Assembly (NCBI RefSeq): GCF_000379465.1
Contig: NZ_KB905392.1
Location: 684,193-748,192 of the forward strand
Length of the DNA stretch: 64,000 nucleotides
From: Sciscionella marina DSM 45152
Lineage (GTDB): Bacteria; Actinomycetota; Actinomycetes; Mycobacteriales; Pseudonocardiaceae
Direction of reading: 5' to 3'
The translations under genes were made by a program, and so were the position numbers. This document shows positions 42,151-50,819 of this stretch, piece after piece. The first letter of the stretch is position 1. Every line of letters starts with the position of its first letter. A model generated the notes under the pieces. That model was given only the letters and a program-made list of their open reading frames with translations, had not been told where the DNA came from and ran no database searches.

Positions 42151-43371
42151 ATGGTGCGCGGACCGATCCTCACACTCGCCGCGGTGCTGGGATTCGCGGG
42201 CCTGACCGCGGTGCCCGCGAACGCCGCCGCCCAGGACTGCTTCGATCCGGCCAAACCGGTCACCGTGGAGGAGAGCAGGCTCGGCACCTCGAATGTGCCG
42301 GGTGAACTGGTGCGCCGCGGTGGATTCACGGCGGCGGTGGACGGATTCCGTGCCCGGTTGTGCGCGACCACGCCCGCGAAAGCGGAACGGCTCGCCCGTG
42401 CGGCGGGACAGGGCCTGTGGCACGCCGCCGTCGCCCGGGCGCACCGCGGCGGCGGGGACGACCGGGCGCTGTACTGGGCACGGCTGGAGCTGAGCAAGGC
42501 GGTGCACCAGTGGAATCGTCCGCTCACTCCGCAAAGCAGGGACAGGATCGGTGCGGCACTCGACCGCGCGGCTCGCGGCATGGACGACATCCGGTACCCG
42601 CGCGGGGTGCAACGCCTGCTGGTCTCCGGATTCGATCCGTTCCAGCTGGACGGGGGCAACATCCGGCGCAGCAACCCGGCCGGTGCGGCCGCGTTGCACC
42701 TGGACGGCACAGTCTTCGACACCGGGCACGGGAAGGTCGCGGTGCAGGCGGTCAGTTTTCCCGTGCTGTGGGGCGCTTTCGACCGCGGCATCGTCGAATC
42801 GGCCTATGGCCCCGCGTTGCGCGGCAAGGGGCTCTCCGGGGTCGTGACGATCAGCCAGGGGCGGCCGGGCACCTTCGACATCGAGCGGTTCGCCGGGGCC
42901 TGGCGCGGCGGTGCGGCGGACAACGACCGGGCCGGGGAGACGGGACAGGTGCCACCGGCGAAGGGCTGGCCGCAACCGCGCGACCAGTTCATCGAGACCA
43001 CCTTGCCGTGGCAGCGGATGATCGATACGGCGAAGGGGCCCTACCCGGTGAACTTCCACCGGCAGTTCTGTCAGTGGCCGCCCGGCAGCACGCCGGGCAA
43101 GGGCGAACCGGACTGCCACGAGTCCGGGGATCCGGATCCCGGTGCGGTCGCGGCCTCCGGTGGTGGCGGGGACTACCTGTCCAACGAATCGATGTACCGG
43201 GCGAACCGGCTGCGGCTCGGGCTCGGCCGGACCGCGCTGCGCGGTGGGCATCTGCACACCCCGGTGCTCGATCAGCCCGCGGGACAGGCGCTCACCGATC
43301 CCCCGTTCGAGGCGAACCGGAAGGCGATCGTGGATGAAACCGTATCGATGATTCCCGCGGTGGCCGGCTGA
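42151..43371 (+). CDS. Secreted pyroglutamyl peptidase (C15)-like protein, catalytic Cys replaced
   Basis: A 406-residue exported protein (signal MVRGPILTLAAVLGFAGLTA). After an N-terminal helical region it has the C15 opening RLLVSGFDPFQLDGG followed by NPAG. The nucleophile motif of C15 peptidases (GxYLCNxxxY) reads GGDYLSNESMYRANR, so Ser replaces Cys. The later histidine is kept in GGHLHTPVL. It may be an inactive or serine-based variant; long insertions suggest a distinct secreted subfamily. GAAGGGAG precedes the ATG. Confidence 0.72.
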   Translation: MVRGPILTLAAVLGFAGLTAVPANAAAQDCFDPAKPVTVEESRLGTSNVPGELVRRGGFTAAVDGFRARLCATTPAKAERLARAAGQGLWHAAVARAHRGGGDDRALYWARLELSKAVHQWNRPLTPQSRDRIGAALDRAARGMDDIRYPRGVQRLLVSGFDPFQLDGGNIRRSNPAGAAALHLDGTVFDTGHGKVAVQAVSFPVLWGAFDRGIVESAYGPALRGKGLSGVVTISQGRPGTFDIERFAGAWRGGAADNDRAGETGQVPPAKGWPQPRDQFIETTLPWQRMIDTAKGPYPVNFHRQFCQWPPGSTPGKGEPDCHESGDPDPGAVAASGGGGDYLSNESMYRANRLRLGLGRTALRGGHLHTPVLDQPAGQALTDPPFEANRKAIVDETVSMIPAVAG

Positions 43372-43372
43372 C

Positions 43373-44104
43373 TCAGCCGCGCGCCGCATGGTGGGCACGA
43401 TCCCCGTGGGTGAGTGCCGCGCCGATCTCGGTGCTCGTCATGACCCTGGCGAAACCCCGGCGCAGGGTGCGCAGGCTCGCCTCCTGCGCGAGCGCATTGT
43501 CCGTGGCGTTCACATCGGAGCCGAACACGATGTGGTAACCGAGAAAGTAACCGGTGCGCGCGGTCGATTCGCAGCAGAAGTTCGTCAGGGTGCCGCAGAT
43601 GATCAGCGTGCGGATTCCCCGGTTGCGCAGCGCGTAGTCGAGATCGGTTCCGGCGAACGAGTCGAAATTGTGCTTCGTGGCGATGACCCGTTCCCCTTCG
43701 GCGGGGACGAATTCGCGGTACAGTTTCGCGCCCGGTTTCCCCTCCGCGATCGCGCCGTCCCTGATCGGCGGCCAGAACTCGTAGAAATCGTGCGCCACAT
43801 CCGGGGCGACCGTGTGCTCGGTGTAGTACACCGGAGAGCCCGCCGCACGGCAGATCTCGATGAGCCGCGCGATCCTCGGCACCTGGCGGTACGCCTCCGG
43901 GACGAACATCGGATTGCCGGGGTTGACGAAATCCTCCTGCATGTCCACCACTATGAGCGCGGTCTCCTCGGGACGGATCTCGAACGCCCCATGTTTGTCC
44001 ATCGCGTATTCCCGCTCGGCCCGTTCGATGAATTCCGCCTCGGAATCGAGCAGTTCCTCCGCGCTCCTGCCGTAGGTGGCGAGAAATCGGCTGACCTGGT
44101 CCAC
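43373..44104 (-). CDS. Isochorismatase-family cysteine hydrolase
   Basis: A 243-residue hydrolase. The catalytic triad is visible: Asp in LIVVDMQEDF, Lys in ATKHNFDSF and Cys in GTLTNFCCESTAR. Members cleave amides such as N-carbamoylsarcosine, nicotinamide, maleamate or ureidoacrylate. The GTG at 44104 follows GGAGG at six bases. It is the last gene of the operon led by GntR at 48778, although a 204-bp gap separates it from the flavin reductase gene. Confidence 0.87.
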   Translation of the reverse strand: MDQVSRFLATYGRSAEELLDSEAEFIERAEREYAMDKHGAFEIRPEETALIVVDMQEDFVNPGNPMFVPEAYRQVPRIARLIEICRAAGSPVYYTEHTVAPDVAHDFYEFWPPIRDGAIAEGKPGAKLYREFVPAEGERVIATKHNFDSFAGTDLDYALRNRGIRTLIICGTLTNFCCESTARTGYFLGYHIVFGSDVNATDNALAQEASLRTLRRGFARVMTSTEIGAALTHGDRAHHAARG

Positions 44105-44308
44105 GCTGACCTCCTTACCCTCGGTTTCCCAGCGGCGCAGCCGCTTCACCGTCCATTCAGATTGCACCGCGGCGGGTTCTCCGGCGTTTCCTCGCGAGGA
44201 CAGCACCGCCGTGGTGTATGGGGATACATGAGAAGGTGATCCCGGAGCGAGGGAACGTCTGAGGTTCCGCTGCCCGCACCCCGAGCAAGCTACACGCCCA
44301 ACAGGCAC
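44105..44308 (-). other. 204-bp gap inside the monooxygenase operon
   Basis: No gene is evident between the flavin reductase and isochorismatase genes. An in-frame extension of the isochorismatase gene (reading VKRLRRWETEGKEVS before the GTG) is open, but there is no better start signal. A secondary promoter could sit here. Confidence 0.4.
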
Positions 44309-44830
44309 CTAGGCGAACCAGTGGATGGGTTCTTCGTCGCGGCCGCGATAATCCCCCATCCGGCCGCCGAGATACGCGAGCGGTTCACCCTCGCGGTCGC
44401 AGACACGACGCACCGCGCCGATGAACACATCGTGGTCGCCCGCGACGAACTGCCGTTCGGTGACGCATTCCAGGTGCGCGAGCGCGTCCGGCACGACGGG
44501 CACCTCGTGCTCGCCGAACCGCAGCGGCAACCCGGCGAAGTGATCGGCTCCCCTGCGAGCGAAGCGCAGCGCGATCTCGTCCTGGCGCGCGGACAGGATG
44601 CTCACGCCGAACCGGCCCGAGGCGCGCATCGCCTCGGTGGTGCGCGCCCCGCTGCCCAGGCACACCAGCAACAGCGGCGGTTCGAGCGAGACCGAGGTCA
44701 GCGAGTTCACCGTCATCCCGTGCGGCTCCCCCTCGAACAGCGTGGTGACCACGCCGACCCCGGTGGCGAACCGGCCCATGGTGCGCCGCATGACCAGCGG
44801 ATCGAGCGCTTCGCCCGCCACCGCGGTCAT
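44309..44830 (-). CDS. Flavin reductase (two-component monooxygenase partner)
   Basis: A 173-residue flavin reductase-like protein of the HpaC/NTA-monooxygenase-B type. Marks are MRRTMGRFATGVGVVTT, NSLTSVSLEPPLLLVCLG, RFGVSILSARQDEIALRFA, and the C-terminal GGRMGDYRG. It would supply reduced FMN/FAD to the HpaB-type oxygenase two genes upstream. Its ATG overlaps the cupin stop (ATGA). Confidence 0.92.
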   Translation of the reverse strand: MTAVAGEALDPLVMRRTMGRFATGVGVVTTLFEGEPHGMTVNSLTSVSLEPPLLLVCLGSGARTTEAMRASGRFGVSILSARQDEIALRFARRGADHFAGLPLRFGEHEVPVVPDALAHLECVTERQFVAGDHDVFIGAVRRVCDREGEPLAYLGGRMGDYRGRDEEPIHWFA

Positions 44831-45183
44831 CGGCCCTCCCCGGTGCGGTAGCGCACTTCGAAGGTGGTGACCCCGTCCTCGCTGCGCCACGGCCCGTGCC
44901 GCATCCCCGGCGGGCGGCAGGCGTACATGCCCGTGGTGAAGGTCTGGTTCAGTTCGAGATCGGTGAACGAACCTTCGAGAATGTAGACCTCCTCCCAGAA
45001 ATCGTGCTGCTGCACGCCCATCGGGGTGGAGTCCGCGCCCGGTTCGTAGCGCAGGATCCGGGTAGCCACGCCGCTTTCCGCGTCACCGGCGAGGATCCGT
45101 TCCTTGATCTTGGGGTCGTCACCGGGGCAGACGGTGTACCCGATCCGCTCGACAGGGAAGAATTCGTATTCTGGCTTCGCCAC
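44827..45183 (-). CDS. Cupin-domain protein
   Basis: A 118-residue single cupin. The first motif has metal-ligand residues in QQHDFWEEVYILEGSF and the second in PPGMRHGPWRSEDG. Small cupins in ring-cleavage operons can be dioxygenases, isomerases or decarboxylases. It lies between the monooxygenase and flavin reductase genes and is translationally coupled to the latter. Confidence 0.85.
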   Translation of the reverse strand: MAKPEYEFFPVERIGYTVCPGDDPKIKERILAGDAESGVATRILRYEPGADSTPMGVQQHDFWEEVYILEGSFTDLELNQTFTTGMYACRPPGMRHGPWRSEDGVTTFEVRYRTGEGR

Positions 45184-45198
45184 GGGAACCTCTCTCGT

Positions 45199-46632
45199 TC
45201 AGTCGGCGCTTTCGGGGCTGTATCCGGAAAGGAAGGAATCGAGTTCGGCGAGCGGTTCGCTGAAGTCGTAGTTGCGGAACGCGTAACCCTTCACCACGAA
45301 CGGCGCGCCCGCGTAGAACATCTCGTACTGGTGGTGGCGCCCGGCGAATTCACTGCCGACCGCGTCCCAGGCGAGTTTGAACAGTTTGAGCCGTTCCTCG
45401 GCGGGCACGTTCGGCGAGTACATGTACCGGTCGATATCGGCCCTGGTCTCGGGATTGCGCAGATCCGCGACGCTGGACGGCACCTGCAGCACCCCGCCGC
45501 CGACGAGGTCGCGCAGGATGGCCAGCACCCGCGGATAGATCTCGGCCTGCAGGCCCATCGCCCCGTACACCGCGCGCGCACCCGGGCGCCACAGCCCCTG
45601 ATCGTCGGGCTCCGCGGTGTATTCGGCGGCGAGCATCGCCGATTCCACAGTGGAGGCGAGCCCGGCCAGTTCACCCAGTTTCTCGACCACACCGGGGAAT
45701 TTGTCCACCCCGTTGACCGCGGCGACCTTGCGCGCGATACCGAGCAGGAACTGCAGTTTGACAGTGAACCGGATCTGGGCCTGCCAGTTGCCGAACACGT
45801 GCGCCCCGGTGTCGAAGAACTGCCGCCGCAGCCCGTCGACGTCCTTGTAGACGAACACCCGCTCCCAGGGGATGAACACGTCCTCGAACACCAGCAGCGC
45901 GTCGGTCTCGTCGTAGCGGGTGCTCAGCGGGTAGTCGTAGGAACTGGTCGCCGAGGGGGCATAGGCGCGCCGGCAGTAGAGTTTCAGGCCCTCGGCACCC
46001 ACCGGGACCGCGAAGCTCACCGCGAACTGCGCGTCCTCCTTGGTCAGCGGTTTGATGCAGGACACCAGGATCTCGTCGGCGATCGCGCCCCCGGTCGCGA
46101 GCATCTGTGCGCCGCGGATGACGATGCCGTCCGCGCGTTCCTCGGCCACCCCTGCCTGCACGAGCTCGCCGTCCCAGTCGTGCGCGGTACTCGCCCGCGA
46201 CACCTGCGGCGGGATGATCGCGTACGAGAGGTAGAGCTGCTCCTGCGCTACTTTCCGTTGGTAGGCGCGGACGTTCGCACCGTAATCGCGGTCCTCGCGG
46301 GTGAACACGTCCGGGTGCGCGGCGAAAGCGGACAGGAACGCGGCCACGTGGTCCGGGCTGCGTCCGACCCAGCCGTGCGTGTGCCGGGCCCAGGCCTGCG
46401 CGGCCTCCCGGAACGCGCGAAGTTCTTCGCGGCTGCGCGGGATCCGGTAGATCGGATGCTCTGTCTCCTCCGCCTCCTGCGCCCGTCGTGCACCGAGGTC
46501 GATCAGCTCCGCGATCGTGTTCGCGATCGGGGCGAACGCCTCGTGCTTGGCGATTCCCCGCACTCGCTCGCCGTCCAGGTACACCCGCCGGTCGTCGTCG
46601 AGCGCGGCGAGATACTCGTTTCCGGTGCGCAT
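45199..46632 (-). CDS. HpaB-family flavin-dependent monooxygenase
   Basis: A 477-residue group D flavin monooxygenase of the 4-hydroxyphenylacetate 3-hydroxylase family. Family features are the N-terminal RTGNEYLAALDDDRRVYLDG, the mid-domain LYLSYAIIPPQVSRA, and the ARKVAAVNGVDKFPGVVEKL helix pair. It uses reduced flavin from the neighbouring reductase to hydroxylate a phenolic or N-heteroaromatic ring. Its ATG overlaps the DUF2848 stop by one base. Confidence 0.9.
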   Translation of the reverse strand: MRTGNEYLAALDDDRRVYLDGERVRGIAKHEAFAPIANTIAELIDLGARRAQEAEETEHPIYRIPRSREELRAFREAAQAWARHTHGWVGRSPDHVAAFLSAFAAHPDVFTREDRDYGANVRAYQRKVAQEQLYLSYAIIPPQVSRASTAHDWDGELVQAGVAEERADGIVIRGAQMLATGGAIADEILVSCIKPLTKEDAQFAVSFAVPVGAEGLKLYCRRAYAPSATSSYDYPLSTRYDETDALLVFEDVFIPWERVFVYKDVDGLRRQFFDTGAHVFGNWQAQIRFTVKLQFLLGIARKVAAVNGVDKFPGVVEKLGELAGLASTVESAMLAAEYTAEPDDQGLWRPGARAVYGAMGLQAEIYPRVLAILRDLVGGGVLQVPSSVADLRNPETRADIDRYMYSPNVPAEERLKLFKLAWDAVGSEFAGRHHQYEMFYAGAPFVVKGYAFRNYDFSEPLAELDSFLSGYSPESAD

Positions 46633-47306
46633 TACTCACTCCCTCGCTGTACGAGATAGGCGTGCCGAAGCGATTCCCCGCCCGGCAAGGACAGTTCGAG
46701 TTCCCAGGTCTGCCCCGGCACGAAGGCGCCGTGCAGCAGCGGAAGGGTTCCGCAAAACATCACGAGGTCGCCGTCGATACGGCCGAGCGCTTCGAACAGC
46801 AACTCCAGCAGCTCGCCCGGCTTCCGCAGAACAGCCAGCGTTCCGTCCTGATAGGACAGTCCGTCCACCTCGGTGTGCGCCCGCACCGCGTCCCAGTCGA
46901 ACTCGCCGATCGGGTCCGGGAGGGCGAGCACGGTCTCGCCGAGCGGTTTCGGGCAGACCGCCTTGGATTTGCCGATATCCGTGCGCTCGAGATCGCGGTC
47001 GGTGTGATCGGAGCCGACGCCGAGGTAGTACCGTCCCGCATGCCGGATCAGTACCGGCTCGACCTCACCGGAGGTGTTCTCCTCGGTCACCGGGACATTC
47101 GCCGCGGTGGTCAGCAGTTCCGGAGCCAGGTCGAAGAACACCGGGATGGACTCCGGCGGGGGTACCCCGATCTCGGCGAGTTCGGCGATGTGCGCCCGCG
47201 CGGCGGCCTCGTCGCGCGCGGTGTAGCCGGCCACGATCAGCCGGCCTGGCCGCACCTCGAACGGTTCCGAACCGATCGGGCGCAACCGGAAACTGGGTGC
47301 ACTCAT
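46632..47306 (-). CDS. DUF2848-family protein
   Basis: A 224-residue protein of the DUF2848 family, recognised by LIVAGYTARDEAAARAHIAE, PPPESIPVFFDLAPELLTTA and SGEVEPVLIRHAGRYYLGVG with SDHTDRD following. It looks like a fumarylacetoacetate-hydrolase-related fold. DUF2848 genes often accompany isochorismatase and HpaB genes, which suggests a hydrolytic step in the same pathway. ATG 47306 is chosen over one at 47324. Confidence 0.85.
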   Translation of the reverse strand: MSAPSFRLRPIGSEPFEVRPGRLIVAGYTARDEAAARAHIAELAEIGVPPPESIPVFFDLAPELLTTAANVPVTEENTSGEVEPVLIRHAGRYYLGVGSDHTDRDLERTDIGKSKAVCPKPLGETVLALPDPIGEFDWDAVRAHTEVDGLSYQDGTLAVLRKPGELLELLFEALGRIDGDLVMFCGTLPLLHGAFVPGQTWELELSLPGGESLRHAYLVQRGSE

Positions 47307-47327
47307 GCGTGCGGATCTCCTCACTTC

Positions 47328-48116
47328 TCAATCGGCCGCGATCGGCCTGCGATCGGCGAGCACCGGGAATTCCTTGCGATAGGCGGCGACCGCGTCCGGC
47401 TCGAACTCCGCGTGCAGTTCGGACTCTTCCGCGCCGGCTTCGGCGAGCAGTGCGCCGTCCGGGCCGACGATCCTGCTGTGCCCGGCGAGCCGCACCCCGC
47501 CCTGCTGGGTGCCCGCCGCATTGCAGGCGAGCACCAGAAACTGTCCTTCGACCGCGCGGGCCGAGGTGAACAGCCGCCAGTGTTCGAGCCGCACCGCGGG
47601 CCAGGCTGCGGGCACGACGACCAGTTCCGCCCCCAGTTCGGTCAGCCGCTCCCACAGCGCTGGGAAGCGCAGGTCGTAACAGGTCGTCGCGGCGATCCTG
47701 CCGAATCCGGTTTCCGCGACCGAGACCGCGTCGCCGGGAGTGAGCAGCTGCGCCTCTTTCGACTGGTAGCCGAACACGTGGGTCTTGCGGTAGCTGTGCA
47801 GTCGCGTGCCATCCGGGCCGAACAGCAGCGCGGTGTTGTACAGCCTGCCGCGCTCATCCCGTTCGAGCACGCTGCCCAGGTGCAGATGGGTGCCGAGTTC
47901 GCGAGCCATCTCGGCGCCGAAGGCGGACAGCGCACCGTGCGCGGGTTCGGCGAGTTCGGTGTAGGAGCCGAAGGCGAAGTAACCGGGCGCCCACAGCTCG
48001 GGCAGCACGATCAGATCGGCGCCGCGCAGCTTCCGCAGCCGCTCACGAACGCGCTCGATCCGGGCGGGTACCGGTTCCTCCGGCGGGCTGGCCAGTTGCA
48101 GCAGCGCGAGTTTCAT
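47328..48116 (-). CDS. Carbon-nitrogen hydrolase (nitrilase superfamily)
   Basis: A 262-residue CN hydrolase with the triad Glu (LIVLPELWAPGYF), Lys (YRKTHVFGYQ) and Cys (TCYDLRFPALW). It resembles omega-amidases and deaminated-glutathione-amidase-like enzymes. In this operon it would hydrolyse an amide produced after ring cleavage. The stop of gntR overlaps its ATG (ATGA), so it is translated directly after the regulator. Confidence 0.91.
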   Translation of the reverse strand: MKLALLQLASPPEEPVPARIERVRERLRKLRGADLIVLPELWAPGYFAFGSYTELAEPAHGALSAFGAEMARELGTHLHLGSVLERDERGRLYNTALLFGPDGTRLHSYRKTHVFGYQSKEAQLLTPGDAVSVAETGFGRIAATTCYDLRFPALWERLTELGAELVVVPAAWPAVRLEHWRLFTSARAVEGQFLVLACNAAGTQQGGVRLAGHSRIVGPDGALLAEAGAEESELHAEFEPDAVAAYRKEFPVLADRRPIAAD

Positions 48117-48778
48117 CGCCGGACCCCCGAATCCGGAATGCTCAGCGCCGCGAGGGTGCGCTCCAGGTGCCGGTCGAGCGCGCCGGTGACCTCGGCGACC
48201 GAACCGGACCGCAGCCCGTCCACGATCGCGGCGTGCTCGGTGAGCACCACCCGTGCCCGGTCGGTGGAACCGGCGACCGCGCGCAGACCCATGCGCAACT
48301 GCCGCTCACGCAGCGATTCGTAGAAGTCCACGAGCACCGGATTGCCTGCGGCGATCACGATCGTGCGGTGGAAGGTGCGGTCGCATTCGATGAACTCGAC
48401 CGGATCCGCGAGCAGCTTCTCCTGTTCGCCGAGCAATCGCTCCAGCTCGCCGAGCACGGTGTCCGGGGCCTCGGCGACGCGGCGCACCGACCAGTCCTCG
48501 ATCAGCGTGCGCGCCTGCATCACCGAGCGCAGTTCGGCATCCGAGACCGGCGGCACGAAGGCCCCCTTCTTGGGCACGATCTGCAGCAGCCCTTCGGCCT
48601 CGAGGCGCAGCAGGGCCTCGCGCACCGGGGTGCGCGAGATTCCCGAGGCCTCGGCCACCTGCCCCTCGGTCAGGAAAACGCCCTCGGATCGCGGCACCGA
48701 GGCGACCCGGTCGCGCAGCCAGCGATACGCGATCTCCTGCGCGTTCTCGGTGCGCTTCCCTGCTTGCGTACGAGTCAT
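48113..48778 (-). CDS. GntR-family regulator (FCD subfamily)
   Basis: A 221-residue regulator: winged helix LTEGQVAEASGISRTPVREA (about residues 35-60) and a C-terminal FCD ligand domain with FIECDRTFHRTIVIAAGNPV and LTEHAAIVDGL. ATG 48778 is preferred because an upstream ATG at 48787 lies inside the palindromic operator. First gene of the monooxygenase/hydrolase operon, so probably its substrate-responsive repressor. Confidence 0.92.
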   Translation of the reverse strand: MTRTQAGKRTENAQEIAYRWLRDRVASVPRSEGVFLTEGQVAEASGISRTPVREALLRLEAEGLLQIVPKKGAFVPPVSDAELRSVMQARTLIEDWSVRRVAEAPDTVLGELERLLGEQEKLLADPVEFIECDRTFHRTIVIAAGNPVLVDFYESLRERQLRMGLRAVAGSTDRARVVLTEHAAIVDGLRSGSVAEVTGALDRHLERTLAALSIPDSGVRR

Positions 48779-48784
48779 AGGCAA

Positions 48785-48796
48785 CATGTATACATG
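48785..48796. promoter_or_regulatory. GntR operator CATGTATACATG
   Basis: A perfect 12-bp palindrome containing TGTATACA, a classic FadR/GntR core, seven bases upstream of gntR and 27 bp upstream of the divergent glpP-like gene. It could control both. Confidence 0.7.
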
Positions 48797-48822
48797 AACT
48801 ATGGAAGGCGGGCAAGGCCAGG

Positions 48823-49407
48823 ATGCCCGCGGTGATGCGACAATCGGCGGTGATGGAGGAACTGCTCCGGGACAATCCGGTGATCGCGAGCGTGAAGGAC
48901 GACGCGGGCCTGCGTGCCGTGGCGGAGTCCGAGTGCCCGGTCGTTTTCCTGCTCTACGGTTCGGTGCTCGATCTGGCCGGGCTCGTCCGGGAACTCACCG
49001 TGCACGGCAAGACGGTGCTGGTGAACGTGGACATGATCGAGGGGCTGGTGAGCAAGGAGATCGCCGTCCGCTTCGTGCGCGAGCAGACCGACGCGGCCGG
49101 GATCCTGAGCACGAAGGCGAACATCGTCCGGGCCGCGCGGGAGCGGGGAATGCTCGCCGTGCACCGGTTCTTCCTCGTCGACTCGTTCTCCTACCACAGC
49201 CTCGGCAGGCAGATCGCCGTCTCCAAACCGGACTACGTCGAGATCCTTCCCGGTTGCGTGCCCCGGGTCATCGGCTGGCTGCGCGCGGACACCACGGTGC
49301 CGATCATCGCGGGCGGGCTGGTCTGCGACAAGGACGATGTACTCGCAGCGCTCGGGGCGGGCGCGACCGCGATCGCGTCGTCCAATGTGGACGTCTGGGC
49401 GATGTAG
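48823..49407 (+). CDS. GlpP-family (glycerol-3-phosphate responsive) antiterminator
   Basis: A 194-residue TIM-barrel RNA-binding regulator. Typical GlpP elements are the N-terminal NPVIASVKDD, VVFLLYGSVLDLAGLVRELT, HGKTVLVNVDMIEGL, GILSTKANIVRAARERGMLA, and the phosphate-site VEILPGCVPRVIGW, IIAGGLVCDKDD. In Bacillus, GlpP with glycerol 3-phosphate lets polymerase read through a leader terminator. It converges on the kinase operon whose leader carries such a terminator (54380-54427). Alternative starts are at 48832, 48835 and 48853. Confidence 0.9.
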   Translation: MPAVMRQSAVMEELLRDNPVIASVKDDAGLRAVAESECPVVFLLYGSVLDLAGLVRELTVHGKTVLVNVDMIEGLVSKEIAVRFVREQTDAAGILSTKANIVRAARERGMLAVHRFFLVDSFSYHSLGRQIAVSKPDYVEILPGCVPRVIGWLRADTTVPIIAGGLVCDKDDVLAALGAGATAIASSNVDVWAM

Positions 49408-49445
49408 CGGTGCGCCCGGCGCTCAGCCGAGTTCGGCGCCCGGCG

Positions 49446-50819
49446 TCAGCCCAATTCGACGCAGCGCTGGAAGAACGGATCGGTGTGCGCGGTGATCTCC
49501 CGGTAGACCTCGTGCTGGCGGCGGTAGAACTCGTGGCGCCCCGAGTCCGGGGTGAACTCCTGCCGAGGCGCCGCCATCGCCCGCTGCGCCTCGGCGAAGT
49601 CGGTGAACGCACCGATTCCCACCCCGGCGCACATCGCCGCGCCGAGCCCGGCCGCGCTCGCCGTGTCCTGCCGGATGACCGGAATCCCGAAGACATCCGC
49701 GAGAATCCCGGTCAGCACGGCCGAATCCGCTCCGCCACCGGACACCAGCAACCGGGAGAACCCGGTGCCGAGGCCGGTGGCCATGGCCTCGATGTTCCCG
49801 CGCATAGTCAGCGCGATGCCTTCGAGCACCGAGCGGTAGAGGTGGAACGGCCCCTGCCTGCCGTCGAAACCGAGGAAGGCGCCTCTGCGGTAGGGCTGCC
49901 CGGCCGGGGCGAGCCAGTCGAGCACGGTCATCAGCCCGTCCGAACCGGGCGGAACCTCCGCGGCACCCGCGTTGAGCCGCCCCTCATCCATGCCGAGCAG
50001 TCCCCGCAGCCAGCTCACCGTCCACATTCCGCGCCGGATGCCATGGCTCTCGTACAGATATTCGTGTGGCACGGCGGCGAAATTGGTCCAGAACCCGTCC
50101 GCCTCCCGGATATCGCGGGTGCCCGTGGTCATCGCGGCGATGTAGGTGCCGAGCGAGAGCAGCACCGCATCCGCGCCGCGCAGCCCGCACCCCAGCGCTT
50201 CGACCGCCTTGTCGTTGGCCGTCGCCACCACCGGGGTTCCCGCGCGCAGGCCGGTGTGCGCTGCCGCTTCCTCGGTGACCGTGCCGAGCACCGTACCGGG
50301 AAGGGCGAGCTCGAACAGCATCCGCGCGGGAATCTCCTCCTGGTCCGGCGCCCAGCACCAGCTGCCGGTGTCGATCGGCCAGTTCCCCTGGTAATTGGCG
50401 GCGGTGTCCCGGAAACGGCCGGTCAGCCGCGCAGTCAGGTAACCGGAGGAGGTCGTCACGTAACGAACCCGCGGATCGGTGTGCTCATAGGGCCGGGACA
50501 GCCGTTCGTCCATCCAGCTCAGCACCGGCGAGGCGAGGGTGCCGTCGGCGCACAGCATGGCCCGGCAGAACCGGATGGTGCACAACCCGACCGCCTGGAT
50601 CTCCGCCGGGTCACCGGCGAACCCGGTGAGGGCCGCACGGGTGGCGGCACCGATCGAGTCCCAGAGGTCGTCGTCCGGGTGCTCCACCACCCCTGGGCGC
50701 GGGTTTTCGTTGGGGCGCAAAGCTTTCCGTCCCCAGCCGTGCAGCTTTCCCCGATCGTCGAAGACACCGACCTTCGTGCTCTGCGAGCCGTTGTCGATGC
50801 CGAGCAGGTAGCCGGTCAT
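49446..50819 (-). CDS. FGGY-family carbohydrate kinase (YgcE-like)
   Basis: A 457-residue sugar or polyol kinase. It begins YLLGIDNGSQSTKVGVFDDR (phosphate-1 motif); catalytic-base and sugar-site residues lie near LSWMDERLSRPYEHTDP, and the adenosine motif is LLVSGGGADSAVLTGILADV. It is related to xylulokinase and glycerol kinase, but with E. coli YgcE as the best contextual match. Last gene of the MFS-SDR-FAD oxidase-kinase operon, one base pair from the oxidase stop. Confidence 0.88.
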   Translation of the reverse strand: MTGYLLGIDNGSQSTKVGVFDDRGKLHGWGRKALRPNENPRPGVVEHPDDDLWDSIGAATRAALTGFAGDPAEIQAVGLCTIRFCRAMLCADGTLASPVLSWMDERLSRPYEHTDPRVRYVTTSSGYLTARLTGRFRDTAANYQGNWPIDTGSWCWAPDQEEIPARMLFELALPGTVLGTVTEEAAAHTGLRAGTPVVATANDKAVEALGCGLRGADAVLLSLGTYIAAMTTGTRDIREADGFWTNFAAVPHEYLYESHGIRRGMWTVSWLRGLLGMDEGRLNAGAAEVPPGSDGLMTVLDWLAPAGQPYRRGAFLGFDGRQGPFHLYRSVLEGIALTMRGNIEAMATGLGTGFSRLLVSGGGADSAVLTGILADVFGIPVIRQDTASAAGLGAAMCAGVGIGAFTDFAEAQRAMAAPRQEFTPDSGRHEFYRRQHEVYREITAHTDPFFQRCVELG

